64,000 nucleotides of DNA from Bettongia penicillata ogilbyi (GCA_023548195.1 JAJHZJ010000008.1:1205999-1269998), one strand, 5' to 3'; positions 10,900-23,315 are shown, counted from the first letter of the stretch. Program-made: numbers and translations. Notes: generated by a model not told the origin, from the sequence alone.

Positions 10900-13800
10900 T
10901 ATTGTTGCATTCATTTACTTATACCAGATTGAATCATTTTTGGCTTTGTATGTATATTTAGAAGGATGCTTTCTTGGTTTTCTGTATTAGCTACGTTGCA
11001 AAAGAAAACTCAGACATTCCCCTCCACCTCCCATGAAAAAGAAAACTCCAACTGAAAATGCTAACAACAAAAAAGAGAATAACGAAGTTTTAAAAGTATG
11101 CTTCAATTTGCATCCAGACTCCATTAGTTCTTCCCATGGAGGTGGATGACCTCTGTCATCTTTAAGTCCTTTATAATTGTCTTGAATCATTATATTGCTG
11201 AGAATACCAAAGTCATTCACTGTTGATCATTGTACAATATTGCTATGACTGTTTACAATGTTCTCCTTGTTCAACTCATTTCATTTTGCATCAGTTCATG
11301 TATGTCTTCTCAGGTTTTTCTGAAAGCATCCTGCTCATCATTTCTTACAATACAATAGCATTCCACCACCATTTAACCACTTCCCAATGGATGGGCATCC
11401 CCTCAATTTCCAATTCTTGGTCACCACAAACAGAGCTATTATAAATATTGTGTACATATAACTCCTTTTCTGTTTTCTTTACACTCTTTGAGATCTAGCC
11501 TTGGTAGTGGTATTACTAGATCAAAGTGAATGCACAATTTTATAGTCATTTTGGCAGAGATCCAAATTGATCCCCAGAATTCATACTTCCACTAAGAGTG
11601 TATAGTGCCCCTATTATTTCATGCCCCCTCCGATATTTCTCATTTTCTGTCATATTGGCAAATCTGATAGGCATGAGCTGGTACCTCAGAGGTGTTTTAA
11701 TGTTCATAGTGAGTTAGGACATTATAAATAGCTTTTATTTCATCTTCTAAAAACTGCCTGTTCATATCCTTTGATTATTGATTGCAAAATGCCTCATATT
11801 CTATAAATTTGGCTAAATTACCTATATATTTGACAAATGAGGCCTTTATCAGAGAAATTTGCTGTAAATCTGCCTTCACCCCTAGTTTTCTGATTCCCTT
11901 CTAATCTCAGTTGTATTAGTTTTGTTGCTGCAAAACCTTTTTTTTAATATTTGTTGTAATCAAAATTATCAATTTTATATCTGGAAATATATATTTAGCT
12001 CTTATTTGGAAATTAATACCTTCCTTATCCATAAATTTGACTTAAATATGAAACATAAAATATTCCTTACTTTTCTAATTTGTTTATGATATCACCCTTT
12101 ATGTCTAAATCATGGATCTCTTCTGACTTTATATTGGTATATGGTAGGAGATATTGGTTTATATATACCTAGTTTCTGCCAAATTACTTTTCAGTTTTCC
12201 CAGCAATTTTTGTCAAATAGTTCTTGTTCCAAAATCTCAGATCCTTGAGTTTTTGAAACTCTAGAGTATTGTGATCATTTACTACTGTGTATTGTGTACC
12301 TAATCTATTCTACCGATCCACCACTTTATTTCCCAGCCAGTACCAGATTGCTTTGATGATTACCACTCATCATGAGATCTGGTGCTGCTAAGCCTCTTTC
12401 CTTAACATTTTTTTATTGATTCCCTTGATATTCTTGACCTTTTGTTCTTCAAGATTAATTTTTGTTATAATTTTTTCTAGTTCTATAAAATTTTTTGGGT
12501 CAATCTGATTGGTATTGCTCTGAATAAGTAAGTTAGAGTAAATAGAATTGTCATTTTTATTATATTGGCCGCCTACCCATGGGCAATTATTGTTTCTCCA
12601 GTTATTTAGATTTAACTTAATTTGTATGAAAAGTGTTTTGTAATTATCTTCACTATATGAAGTGGGTTTGTTTTGGCAGGTAGACTGAATATTTTATATT
12701 GTCTGCAGTTTTGTAAAATGAAATTTCGAGTTCTATCTCTTGCTGCTGGACTTCATTTGTAATACATAGAAATGCTGATAATATTTGTGGGCTTAGTTTA
12801 TATCCTGCAACCTTACTGAACTCGTTAATTATTTCAACTAGTTTTTAAATTGACTGTCTTGGATTTTCTAAGTATATCATCATATTATCTGCAAAAAGTG
12901 CTAGTTGTCTTTTCCATTTCCTTCAATTTCTTTCTCTTATTGGTATAGCTAGTGTTTCTAGAATAATATGGAACAACAGTCATGATAATGAGTATCTTCC
13001 CCTGTGATCTCATTGAGAAGGCTTCTCACTTATGTCCATTATAGATATCGATAGATGCTACTTATTATTTAAGGAAAACTCCATTTATTCCTATATTTTC
13101 TAGTGTTTTTAATAGAAATGAGTATTGTATTTTCTCAAAAGCTTTTTCTGCATCTGTTAAGGTAATTGTATGATCTTAGTGGTTTTCTTATTGGTGTGCT
13201 CAATTATTCTAATAATTTTACTAATATTGAGCCAGTCCTATGTTCCTGGTTTTAATTTTACCTCATCATACCGCATGATTTTTGTGATATACTGCTATAA
13301 TCCCCATGATCATATTTTATTTTAAAATTTAGCATCAATATTCATTAGGAAAATGGTCTATAGTTTTCTTTTTTCTGTTTTAGGTTTAGGTATTAGCACT
13401 GTATTTGTGTTGTAAAAAGAATTTGATAGGATTTCTTCTTTAACTATTTTCCCAAATAGTTTTACATGGGATTTGGAATGAATTGTTCTTTAAACTGTTT
13501 CGTAGAGTACACTTGTGAAACCATCTGGTCCTGGCACTTTTCTTAGAGAGGTCATTGTTGGTTTGTTCAATGGACTTTTCCTAAGATTGGGTTATTTAAA
13601 AATTCTATTTCTTCTTCTGTTAATCTGGGCAATATGTATTTTTGTAGATATTCATCCATTTCACTTAGATTGTCAGATACATTGACATATAATTGGGTAA
13701 TATAGCTCTTCATAATTTCTTTAATTTCATCTTAATTTGTTGTAAATTCACTCTTTTTATTTTTGATTCTAGCAATTTGATTTTCTTTTATTTAATCAGA

Positions 13801-15835
13801 TTTACCAATGGTTTACCTTTTTTGTTTTTTGTGTGATCACATCCTGTTTCATTTATAAATTTATTTATTGGTGTATAATTAATATATAGAATCTATGAGT
13901 GCAATTAATAATATTAATGTATTTACTTGTCTTCAATGATTTTCTTTTGATTTTGTTAATCTCTCCTTTGATTTTCAGGAATTATTAATTTTTACTGGTT
14001 TTTTAGTTATGTACCCAACTTATTGACCTCCTATTTTTTTAAACCTGATCTTTTTTTAGCTAATGTACACATTTAGAGATATAAATTTGCCCCCAAGTAC
14101 TGCTCTGAGTTCATCTCATAAATTTTAGTGTGTTGTCTCATGGTTATGAAATTACCTTTAATGATATCATCTTTAATGAAACTATCAATTCTCTCCATGA
14201 TTTGTTCTTTGACCCACTAATTCTTTAGAATTGGATTATTTTGTTTTCAATTAATTTTTAATCTATGTTTCCACAACCTTAAAATATTAAGATTTTTATT
14301 GCATTATGGCCTGAAAAGGATAATTTCAATATTTCTGCTTTTTCAGCATTTGGTTGTGAAATTTTATGTCTTAATACATGGTCTGTTTTTGTGAAGGTAT
14401 CATGCAAAGGCATACATCCTCTATTTCCATTCCATTTTCTTCAGAGGTCTATCATATCTAACTCTTCTAAAATTCTGCTCATCTCCTTAACTTCTTTCTT
14501 GTGCATTTTATGGTTATGTTTATCTAGTTCTGAGATGGAGAAGTTGAGGTCCCTTCCAATAGTTTATTTTTGTTATATTCTCCTTTACCTCATTTAACTT
14601 TTCATTTCAGAATTAGGATACTGTACAACTTGGTCCATACATGTTTAGTATTGATATTTCTTCATTGTCCATGGTACCTTTTAAGAAAATGCATATTCCT
14701 GCTTATCTCTTTTAAGTAGATCTGATTTTGTTTTTGTTTTATCTAGGATTATGATTGCTACCCATTTTTTTATACCTTGACTGAAGCATAATAGATTCTG
14801 CTCAAATTCCTTAGTTTTGTTCTTTGTACACATCTCTGTTTCAAGTAAGTTTCTTATAAACCACTTACTGTGGGGCCATAATTTTTAATTTATTCTGCTA
14901 TCTGCTTCTTTTTTATGGGTGACTTCATTCCATTCATATTCACAGTCATGATTATTAGCTGTGTGTTTCCCTCCATCCTATTTTCTTCTTCTTCTTCTTC
15001 TTCTTCTTCTTCTTCTTCTTCTTCTTCTTTCTCTTTCTTTTTCTCTCTATCCCTTTTAAAATGTCTGTTTTTCTTGTGACCACTGCTTCTCTTGGTCCAC
15101 ACATTCTCCTTTCAGTCCCCTCTCATTCTCTTATCCCCTTCCCCTTTTACTTGCCTGTGGGATAAGGTAGATTTCTATATCTAACTGAATGTATATGATA
15201 TGGCTTCTTTGAGCCAATTCTGATGAGAGTGAGGTTCAAGTATTACCTGCCATTCCCCATTTTCCCTTCCATTGCAAAAGCCCTTCCTTTCATGCCTCTT
15301 TTATGTGAGATAATTTTTCTATAGAGGAGTGCAAACATTTTAACTTTATTGATTCCTCTATGATTTCTTTCATGTTTACCTTTTTATCCTTCTCTTGAGT
15401 ATCGTACTTAAAGTCAGATTTTCTATTTGGCTCTGGTCTTTTAATCAGGAATACTTGAAAGTCCTCTATTTCATTAAATGTTTATCCGCCCCCTTCCCCC
15501 ACCAAAGGAAAAGTTCATACTCTGTTTTGCTGGGTAGATTATTCTATTATCCTAGTTTCTTTGCCTTCTAGAATATAATATTCCATGACCTCTGATCCTT
15601 TAGTGTGGAAACTGGTAAATCTTGTGTGATTCTGACTGTGGTTCCACAATATTTGAATTGTTAATTTCTGTCTCATTACAATGTTTCCTTTTTGACCTGG
15701 GAACTCTGGAATTTGCCTATGATATTCCTGGTAATTCTCATTTTGGGATCTCTTTCAGGAGATGATCAGTGAATTCTTTCAATTTCTCTTTTATCCTCTG
15801 GTTTTAGGATATCAGGCTATTATTCTTGAATCCTT
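10900..15835 (-). mobile_element. L1 LINE (marsupial type), 5'-truncated in ORF1
   Basis: Read on the minus strand from 15835 down, it shows the last part of ORF1 (about 15835-15400, collinear with the ORF1 relic at 40044-40610), the inter-ORF spacer (about 15400-14900), the ORF2 endonuclease and reverse-transcriptase regions, the ORF2 C-terminus (about 11450-11300) and the 3' UTR. Plus-strand phrases such as 'tcagttttcccagca', 'ttgctttgatgatta' and 'gaaaactgcctgttc'-like text are the familiar antisense L1 ORF2 landmarks. No long frame survives, so it is old and inactive. About 4.9 kb is unusually long for this window. I found no convincing target duplication. Confidence 0.9.
14983..15030. 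repeat. (TTC)n microsatellite inside L1
   Basis: About 15 perfect TTC units followed by a decaying CT-rich tract, at the ORF1-ORF2 spacer of the L1. It creates a spurious minus-strand poly-glutamate open frame. Confidence 0.95.
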
Positions 15836-15839
15836 ATGT

Positions 15840-16305
15840 GTTTAAAGATATTATGGAAGATGCTAAATCATAAAATAATTTCTTTACAGAGAGATTGAGA
15901 AAACATCCAAAGCAATTACATGCTACATAAGAACTCTATGAGTTTATTTTTAATATTTATATAATTAGAAATGACTTTTTAAACTTGTGTCATTTAAAGT
16001 AAATATCTAACAATGTAGCTAATCTAACTGTAGATATAACCACATTATTTATTTCCTAGTTTTATTGGTCTTATTCCATTTTGCTACATATGAGTTATAA
16101 GGTCATCAATAACCTTTGAAAATAATTAATGTCCCTATAATCAGTTCATTGGATAGCCTTTATCTAAAATCTCAGTTCCAATTATTGCATTCTAAATTAT
16201 TAAACTGTACATAATCTATGACAATTATACTAATTATAGTATGAGTTGAACATCTATATCTAGATTTGCTTTCCTAGTTCTCTGTGATAACTTATAATGA
16301 TTAAA
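15840..16305. other. Unassigned AT-rich DNA
   Basis: No gene or clear repeat. Confidence 0.4.
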
Positions 16306-16309
16306 TGAT

Positions 16310-16475
16310 AGAATTGAGAGCTGAAAGAGTCTATGGAAATAAGATCATTTACTTCAACCTCCTCATTTGACAGATGGGATTCAAAGAGCTTCAGTGTTTT
16401 GCCCAAGGTCACCTACCCAATTAATAATGATCCTAGGATTTGAATGAGTTCCCCCAGTTCTACTTCCATATTTTT
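16310..16475 (-). mobile_element. MIR-type SINE
   Basis: Antisense order: 'ctcatttgacagatgggatt', 'tttgcccaaggtcacctacc', 'gatcctaggatttgaatga'. Confidence 0.7.
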
Positions 16476-16479
16476 AAAA

Positions 16480-16835
16480 GAAAGTGTTAGTGGCAAAGAT
16501 ATAATTTTTTCACTCTTAGCAGAAAAAAAAAAAACAACCACAAAATTTGCTCAACTTCGGTGGTGGTAAATGATTAAAGTGGCAAAATGATATCCAAAGT
16601 GTCCTTCCCTCAGTGGGTAATATGTGTGTATCTTCCCCTCCCCCCTATTATATCCCACCAAGAAAAAAATCACTCTTAATAATATTTTCTTCAGCTTTAG
16701 ATTATTAACACATCTTTTTTTCTAACTTTGGAGGATAAACAGTCTCACAGAGTGCATTAGGTTGTTAGCCATCTCTGATACTGAGTCTTAGGACTTTGAT
16801 TTGATTCTAATCTCTCACTGTGCATTGTGTGTTGA
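16480..16835. other. Unassigned DNA
   Basis: Short poly-A near 16523; otherwise nothing recognised. Confidence 0.4.
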
Positions 16836-16839
16836 GGGA

Positions 16840-17610
16840 TGTGTAAATTTGGTTTGGGAGATTGCCTGCTGACTTCTAAGTAAATAGCAATATATGCAGA
16901 CAATCGCATCTTTTAATTTTTTTTCATTGCTGTACCCATACCTTGCTAGATCATGGATTAAAAAGCACACAAATGATCCAGGAGCACAGTGAGCACATAA
17001 GATTATTAGAAGGTTGCCATATGGCAATTGTAGCCCTTGCCTTCTTTGCTTCATTGATGATGGACTTTTTTGTGCGCACACTGAATGAGACGATGATGCT
17101 ACATTGTTACAGGATGCTAAATGCCAAAGTGGAAAGTATTTTGTTGTTGTTTTTAATTTCCTGTCATTCCCTGTAAAATAAGCATTCCTTTATTCTTGAT
17201 ATGTGTTATGCTAATCACAATAGACACTGTAACTATATACTAGATAATAGGCTCTTAAAGTTTCTGTGTGCAAATTGAAAAGATACATCACAGTGTTTGC
17301 TTTCCTAGAGGTACTGTAGCCTAATCCAAGTGGTGTATAAATATGACACCAGCAAAAGTGATAACAATAGTTTCTGTCAGCCTGTCTAAGACACTTACAG
17401 AGCAGCATGGGAAATAGCACAGTAACCCAGAAATGTCCAGATTCTTTGGGCCCCTTTTATTGTGATAAATCTCTTGTGAACTTTTCAGGAAGGCATTGTA
17501 TGAAACTGGTATATCTCTGTCTACAGCATGGTTCTCTGTTCATTGCTTCCTACCTTCTAAAAACTAGGTGGCACAAAAGCCAGTACCATTGTAGTCAATG
17601 ATATTGTGCT
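16840..17610. other. Candidate conserved non-coding block
   Basis: Unique, repeat-free sequence with balanced composition, best between about 16850-17130 and 17330-17600. It contains a perfect 14-bp palindrome, TTGCCATATGGCAA, at 17014-17027. Several 60-90-codon frames cross it on both strands but none has splice-site context or a known motif, so regulatory DNA is likelier than coding. Confidence 0.4.
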
Positions 17611-17614
17611 GGGG

Positions 17615-18190
17615 GAGGTTAAAGACTACCTATTTGAATAAGATAAATTAAACATTTTTCATATTGTTACCATGTGAAATGTGAATCTTGCTTTAATGCA
17701 TTTTTTTTTGTAAGTTTCAAGTTCCTTCCTTTGTGTTAGGATATAGGCTACAGCCTCTCATTACAGAAATGATGGTTTCATATGAGGGAAGTAATTCTTT
17801 TAGATACCCGTTTATTGTATGAGAAAATTAGACCTGTGTATTCAGCATGAATGGTGCTATCACAGGATATCAATATGAAATGGAAGTAATTGCCAGACCC
17901 ACTGGAATCCTGATACTGTCACCTAAGTTTTTTAAATGTGCATTTGGGGGGAGAATAATATGAATGATAGGAGGAAGGGTAGGAACCTTACATAAAATCT
18001 TATTATACACATATAATTGCACACATATCATTAATTAATCATCAAAATTATGTATGTGTAAATATGTGTGCATATGTGTATGCTCACAAATATATGTGCT
18101 TATGTACATATGTGTGTACACACACATATAATCAAAGACTTTTCGGAATGTATGTATTTCAGAATATTTCCATGTGTTCCATAAATTCCA
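17615..18190. other. Unassigned DNA with TG/TA tract
   Basis: A (TG)/(TA)-rich tract at about 18045-18130 generates the chance 101-codon frame that starts at 18064. Nothing else was recognised. Confidence 0.45.
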
Positions 18191-18194
18191 GTGC

Positions 18195-18380
18195 TTATAT
18201 GTGTGTGAATGATGTTAAGGCTGAAAAATGCTTTCCCTATACTGATTTCACCTCCTTCTGTAAGTCAGGCTCTGCAGTTATTATCCTTATTTTACCAATG
18301 GGGAAGGTGTGGCTCAAAGAGTTTCTGTGTTTTGCCCATGGTCACATAGCTAACAGATTTCAGATGTAGGATTCAAAACC
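18195..18380 (-). mobile_element. MIR-type SINE
   Basis: Antisense order: 'tatccttattttaccaatgg', 'ttttgcccatggtcacatag', 'gtaggattcaaaaccatatc'. Confidence 0.65.
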
Positions 18381-18429
18381 ATATCACTTCTGATCTTCTG
18401 TAAACTTTCCATTTCATGATACTTTCCTC

Positions 18430-18935
18430 CACTCATGACTCCCCTCTACCATTACCTACATTAAAAAAAAAAATTGAAACTCAAAGATTTGCATATTATC
18501 TGTCCTCAAAGTTCTTTTCCCACTCTACCTCCAACTATCTCCTTGAACGTAACTGACACATTGGTCTACCCCTCTTGCTTTGTATACACCACGAACATGC
18601 CTGTCCTTTTATACTTTTGATGCCCTAAAACTTCCCTAAAATAACCTTTTTCCTCATCTATGTCACTTTCATGTCTACATATGTTTAAAGATTCAATTAT
18701 AATTCCCCTTTCCTCTGCCAAGCCTTCCCTCAACGACACAGTCCAACAACAATTTTTAATGCAATTTGACATTTCAAACTTTGTTGTTCACAATGTCTTT
18801 ATCTCTCCCACTTAAATTACTAACTACTTAAGGGTAGGGATAATTTTGCATGAATTTTTTAGATCCCTTACTGCCCTTAGCTCAATAGCATGAAGTATGT
18901 TAATAAAACTTTGCTGCTTATTGGTTGATTAAGGT
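18430..18935 (+). mobile_element. L2 LINE 3' portion
   Basis: 'ctgccaagccttccctcaac' is the L2 'aagccttccct' landmark. The tail reads 'ctacttaagggtagggataa', then 'ttaataaaactttgctgctt', in L2 order. Confidence 0.7.
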
Positions 18936-19321
18936 GAGTGGTTACATTAACTCCATTTCAACTCTCATGAAACTCAACAGATTGGTTGCTTCTCCTTGAA
19001 ATCAAATCTTCAGTTGTAGTACTAAGCCATGCTTAGTTAAAAAAAAAAGCTTCCAAAAGATGAGGTCATTGCTAGGTTAATTCAGACATGTAGAATTTTA
19101 TTGCTGAGGGGAAAATTGTTTTATTCAGTCCCAGACTACAATTTGGGTTCTTCCCAAAATTGGTAGCTTTTTTTGTTTTAAACAAGCATAGGTAATTTTC
19201 TCCTACTTGATTTAGTTTCCAATTTGCAGCAGTGTCTGCACTTGAAATAACAGTATCTAACATTTAAGTTGTGTTTTAAGATTTAACAAGCACTTTTTCA
19301 TGTTTTATCTCATTTGAGCCT

Positions 19322-19878
19322 TGTAACAGCAAGAACCCCAACATGTACAGGAGAGTCTGCCTACAGGTTCTTAGATCTGCATTTATAAAAGGAAAGGCAA
19401 CTTTTGAGAGGTCAACAATCACTTTGATTAAATACATGTATTATTCACTTATTTGGGGAAAAGTTATTCCCTAAACTTCAAAAAAAAAAATACAGGCAGA
19501 GAAATAAAGACCAACAGACAGGGCTTCCAACTGTCTGATCATAAGCAATACATAGTTAGCAGAGAGAGAAACACCAACATCTGGGTTTTCAATGTCAGGG
19601 GGAAAGGTTGCTCCTTAGTGGCTCCACAGAGTCTCATCTAGCCAAACAAACACTTTCAATGAGTAAGCCCCAAAGTAAACCTCACCTCAGAGTATTTATA
19701 TACTTTTCAGAGTCAGAGGGCATTGAGAACCCTTGAGAACTAGTGCCTCATTAGGAATTAACAAAAGGTGTTGGCCTTCCTACAAAACAAATCTCCCCTA
19801 ATCAAGCTTCCATTAATGGGCAGACCCATTAGTAGGTGGGGAAGATCTTTAACTCTCATTAACATAATTAACATTACA
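19322..19878 (-). mobile_element. Solo LTR, endogenous retrovirus type (557 bp)
   Basis: The element begins TGTAA and ends TTACA (the TG...CA ends of an LTR) and is flanked by the perfect 5-bp duplication AGCCT at 19317-19321 and 19879-19883. Orientation is inferred from a TATA-box-like site on the minus strand at 19690-19703. No internal retroviral genes are present, so it is a solo LTR left by recombination. A 5-bp duplication is usual for some ERV classes, but I cannot assign the family. Confidence 0.7.
19690..19703 (-). promoter_or_regulatory. TATA-box-like site in solo LTR
   Basis: The minus strand reads GTATATAAATACTC, about 175 bases into the LTR. This fits a U3 core promoter, though activity is unknown. 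Confidence 0.45.
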
Positions 19879-19967
19879 AGCCTATAGGGATTATTATTCC
19901 CATATTTAAGTTGAGGTCTTAGAGAAATGAAGTGACTTGTTCATGCTTGATTGGAGTTAGAAGCAGG

Positions 19968-20062
19968 ATAATAATTGCTAGCATTTATATAGCACTTTAA
20001 GATTTGCATCCCCAGCACCTAGCATAGTATACTTGATAAATGTTTATTGGTTTGAAAAATAA
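19968..20062. repeat. SINE scrap followed by L2 tail
   Basis: 'tagcatttatatagcacttt' is a minus-strand MIR-type start. 'ccccagcacctagcatagt' followed by 'ataaatgtttattggttt' is a plus-strand L2 tail. Confidence 0.5.
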
Positions 20063-20329
20063 ATCACCTCTGGTCATAGTTCTGAAAGGTTTCTGACCAT
20101 ATTCTCTTTTAATTTTCTTTTGTTTAGACTTTATATAAAAAGTTTTTAGACTAATGATGCATGGTGTAATATGTTTCTCTAAATATAATTTCTGCTAGAC
20201 TACATTTCAGTTTCTTCCAGAAATACGTTTTAAAATACACAATTATTTTCCAAGGAATTAATATTTGGGAGTATATTGTGTACCAACTCATTCATATTTA
20301 TTTCTAGTTCTTCTTTGCCTTTTTAATTT

Positions 20330-20575
20330 TAATGGAGTTGATGCAATGGACAGAGCCGTGGGTCTGGAGTCAGAAACAGCTGAGTTTAAATCCAACCTCA
20401 AATATCTACTAGTTGTGGTCACTTGACCTTTGGTTTGCTTTAGTTTCCTCATCTGTCAAGTGGGGATAATGATAGCTGCAGGCTCCCAGGGTCATGGTAA
20501 AGATCAAATGAAACAACATTTGTGAAGTGCTTAGCACAATGTCTGTAATATAATAATGTTAGTTATTAAATGCTT
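20330..20575 (+). mobile_element. MAR1/MIR-type SINE, near full length
   Basis: tRNA-like 5' part ('atggacagagccgtgggtct', 'ctgagtttaaatccaacctc'), CORE part ('gtttcctcatctgtcaagtg') and tail ('gaagtgcttagcacaatgtc'). Well preserved. Confidence 0.8.
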
Positions 20576-20584
20576 GCTATTCCA

Positions 20585-21030
20585 TATTTATTTTTCCATT
20601 TTTAATGATTATACAATAGTTTTGACAATTACCACTTTACAATAATTTGGCATTTGGAAGATCTTTTCCCCTTTCATTTCTATTTTTAAAAATTATTACC
20701 TTAATATTCAAGATCTTTTGTGCCTCCTAAAGAATTTTGCTATTATTTTATCAAGCTCTTTAACATAGCCTCTTGGTAGTTTGAATGTTATAGCGCTACA
20801 ACTATAGATTATGCTTGGCGTAATTATTGTCATTATGGCACAAGTTAGCCATAAGCCATGAATATCCCTCCACTTCCTTTAGGTGATGCTTTGTATCTTA
20901 AGAAACATTTTTTTAATTGACCCATTCAACTAATAAACAAATGCCCTTTTGAATTATTTTCTTAATGCTTAGAATTATTATGGTATTCTGTTACTTTACT
21001 AAAACTATTAGGGATTTCAGTTGCTTTCTA
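20585..21030 (-). mobile_element. L1 ORF2 fragment
   Basis: Plus-strand phrases 'acaatagttttgacaattac', 'ggaagatcttttcccctttc' and 'ttcaagatcttttgtgcctc' follow the antisense L1 reverse-transcriptase-downstream order seen at 12330-12480. Strongly decayed. Confidence 0.5.
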
Positions 21031-21114
21031 GATTTACCAGGATTTTTTTTTAAAAAAGTAAATCTGCATGAGAAAAGCAAATAGGAATGGCTTTCTCTCC
21101 ATGAATGATGGATA

Positions 21115-21375
21115 GAGATTCAAGAGGCAGAGAAGAAAAGAGAGTTCATTCCAGAAAAAAAAAAATGGGGGGACCAGTCTGACAGAAAGCAAAGAGGCAG
21201 GAGAAGGTAGATGATATTTAAATGTCCTGTGGTTTGTCTAGGGTATATTGAGCAATAACATGAGTTAAGGCTGGGAAGACTGGATGCTACCAGTTTATAA
21301 AGTGACTTGAGTGCTTGAATGCCAGGCACAGGACTTTGGGATAGGGAACCACTGAATATTTTTAGGGGTATGTGT
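21115..21375 (+). repeat. Family X, middle part
   Basis: 'agagagttcattccag', 'aaagaggcaggagaaggta' and 'gaatgccaggcacaggactt' follow the family order seen in other copies. The 143-codon minus frame here is antisense to it. Confidence 0.5.
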
Positions 21376-21410
21376 GTGTGTGTATGTGTACATAGAGATA
21401 TATACATATA

Positions 21411-22023
21411 TGCACTGTAAACTGAAACATGAACCCTATGGATCCTGAGTCCCTTGTTCCAAAAGGGAAGAAAACTGGAGAGGGTCAGCCTGTAAAAGTC
21501 AAGGATGATCTTTATTAAGAAAATATAGCCATGATCATGTGGAGGAACCACCCAATGCTGAAACAGTTCAGTTTGAGAGAAAGCAAGAGGTGGTTTATAT
21601 TATTTTCAGACAATGGGAGGTGGAAAACGATTGATCCAAGGAAAGAAGAGGGCATGCTATGGATGGAGAGTTCCGGAAACAAGGTGAGGAGCATTCCAGG
21701 AACAAGGGCACTGATTACTTGGTACATGGAGATAAGCACAATGATGTAGAGAATCCAAGGCTTAAGTGCTGACAAGGAGCAGGACATTTAGAATGTCTGA
21801 GCTAGGTCTTGAGTCTGCAGCTTCTGCTCAAGGTTGCCCTTGGGCTGATCAAGGCTGGCTCTGGGGTTTCTAATAACTACAGGCATCTCCAAAGGATCAC
21901 TGATATGTCAAGCAACTCTGTATCCTGACTGGTCTAGTCAGTTCCATACAGTTCCCCTGAATTACCTGAATCATTGGAGAGCTCAGGCAAATCAATGTAG
22001 TTAGTATTTTCATTTTCACATCA
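21411..22023 (-). mobile_element. Solo LTR-like element (about 613 bp)
   Basis: A minus-strand AATAAA (plus 21511-21516) lies about 100 bases before a CA 3' end, matching R-U5 geometry. The element starts TG and ends CA, with a possible 6-bp duplication CATATA at 21405-21410 and 22024-22029. That duplication lies in TA-rich DNA, so boundaries are tentative. The open frames on both strands inside it (72-90 codons) look incidental. Confidence 0.5.
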
Positions 22024-22082
22024 CATATACATGTCAGCCTCTAAAATTATATGTATAATACATATATAAATAAAAACTGCTA

Positions 22083-22107
22083 AAAATAAATGTATATATA
22101 TATATAT
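22083..22107. repeat. (TA)n microsatellite
   Basis: Short TA run in AT-rich DNA next to the right end of the LTR. Confidence 0.85.
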
Positions 22108-22209
22108 TCATGCAATATTATTATGCCAGTGAAAGAAAAACAATAGATTTGAGGGAGGAGAGATTTGAGGTAATATCACATGTTATATTTTTACAGTAAT
22201 CTAAGCAGG

Positions 22210-22300
22210 TATGAATAAGTAATTTATTAAACACCTATGACTTTTAATTCATTGTGTTACATGCTAGGTAAGGTACCAAGAAAAAACAGTCCCCTGTTGA
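22210..22300 (+). repeat. Family X, 5' scrap
   Basis: 'atttattaaacacctatg', 'gtgttacatgctaggtaa', 'acagtcccctgttgagt'. Confidence 0.4.
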
Positions 22301-22304
22301 GTCT

Positions 22305-23100
22305 TATTTATTTCTCAACTTAAAAAATGTTTTTTATTACCAACCTTGCTACAAGGTATACATTGCTTTATTGTCTTTCAGTTTTATATTATTTCTATTG
22401 GGAAAATTTCAAGGAATATAATTCATATATTTAAAAGTAGACTATTGATCATATAAAATTATGTGAAGAACATATTTTAATTGTTTGATAAAACATTTAA
22501 AGTACCAAAATATTTACAATATTCTGATATGGAAATTAACACTACATGATATTTAAAACAATTCACAACTTATACACACTAAAAGTGAAAATATAATACA
22601 GAACCCATAATTCTCATAGCATTTTTATATCCCTCACAATTGCTCTGGCTGCTAAGGTAGCAAGCCCTAAAGCTATAACAGTTTTGCCAAGTTTTTTCAT
22701 CAGCTTCGAACTAACTTCACACTTTTAACTTACTTTTTCAAAGAAAATCTTTCCTTTTTTTCTCATTTCCTATCAATTAAATTTTCTGGACAGTTTCCAG
22801 ACATTTTCACCTAGGAATTGGTGTACAATTCGTTACAGTATGTAGGCTTGGGAGGAGAGAGAACATTGCAATGCAGAAAGATACAGATTAAAATGCTAGT
22901 CTTTGCTTCAGTCTTCCTTAACTGTGGAGCTGTCCAACAGCAAATATTCTCCTGTGATCATCTAGGAAAGAATCATTTGTTTCTCTCCATAGAAATGGAT
23001 TCAAGAGTTTTTCAACAAGTATTTAATGATGATATATTCTGTTTTGGGTATTTAATTCAAAGTTAAAAGGATAAGTTATTTCCTTCATGTAAGTATCTAA
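22305..23100. other. Unassigned AT-rich DNA
   Basis: No gene or clear repeat; an 82-codon frame at 22818-23066 has no motif. Confidence 0.4.
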
Positions 23101-23104
23101 TACA

Positions 23105-23315
23105 TAGGGAGGGAGCATAGTTCATCAAAAGGGATTCTGGCTCTAGGAATAGAGGAGATAGTTTCCATTTCTACTTCAGATGTTAACTATTTGTGTGTCC
23201 TTGTGTGAGTCATCTATTCTCCTTGAGCCTTGTTATCATAATCTGTAAAGTAAGTGGCATTGGTAAGACAATTTTGGAGGTTCCTCCCCTTCTAGATCAA
23301 TTATCCTATGTTTAT
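23105..23315 (+). mobile_element. MIR-type SINE
   Basis: 'ggattctggctctaggaata', 'gtgtgtccttgtgtgagtca', 'ataatctgtaaagtaagtgg', 'ggaggttcctccccttctag'. Confidence 0.65.

Larger units (their letters stand above)
19262..19990 (-). mobile_element. MIR-type SINE split by an LTR
   Basis: Antisense SINE text runs to 19321 ('catgttttatctcatttgag') and resumes at 19879 ('tagggattattattccca', then 'aagtgacttgttcatgc'). Removing 19322-19883 restores a collinear SINE, so the LTR at 19322-19878 inserted into it. Confidence 0.7.

Noticed and set aside
14890..15102. Minus-strand frame with a long poly-glutamate run
   Set aside because: It is the (TTC)n microsatellite inside the L1 spacer read in antisense.
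10900..15835. Target-site duplication of the long L1
   Set aside because: I compared the flanks near 10860-10900 and 15830-15870 and found no convincing match, so none is reported.
21120..21551. 143-codon minus-strand frame
   Set aside because: Spans a repeat, a TG tract and the end of an LTR-like element; no motif.
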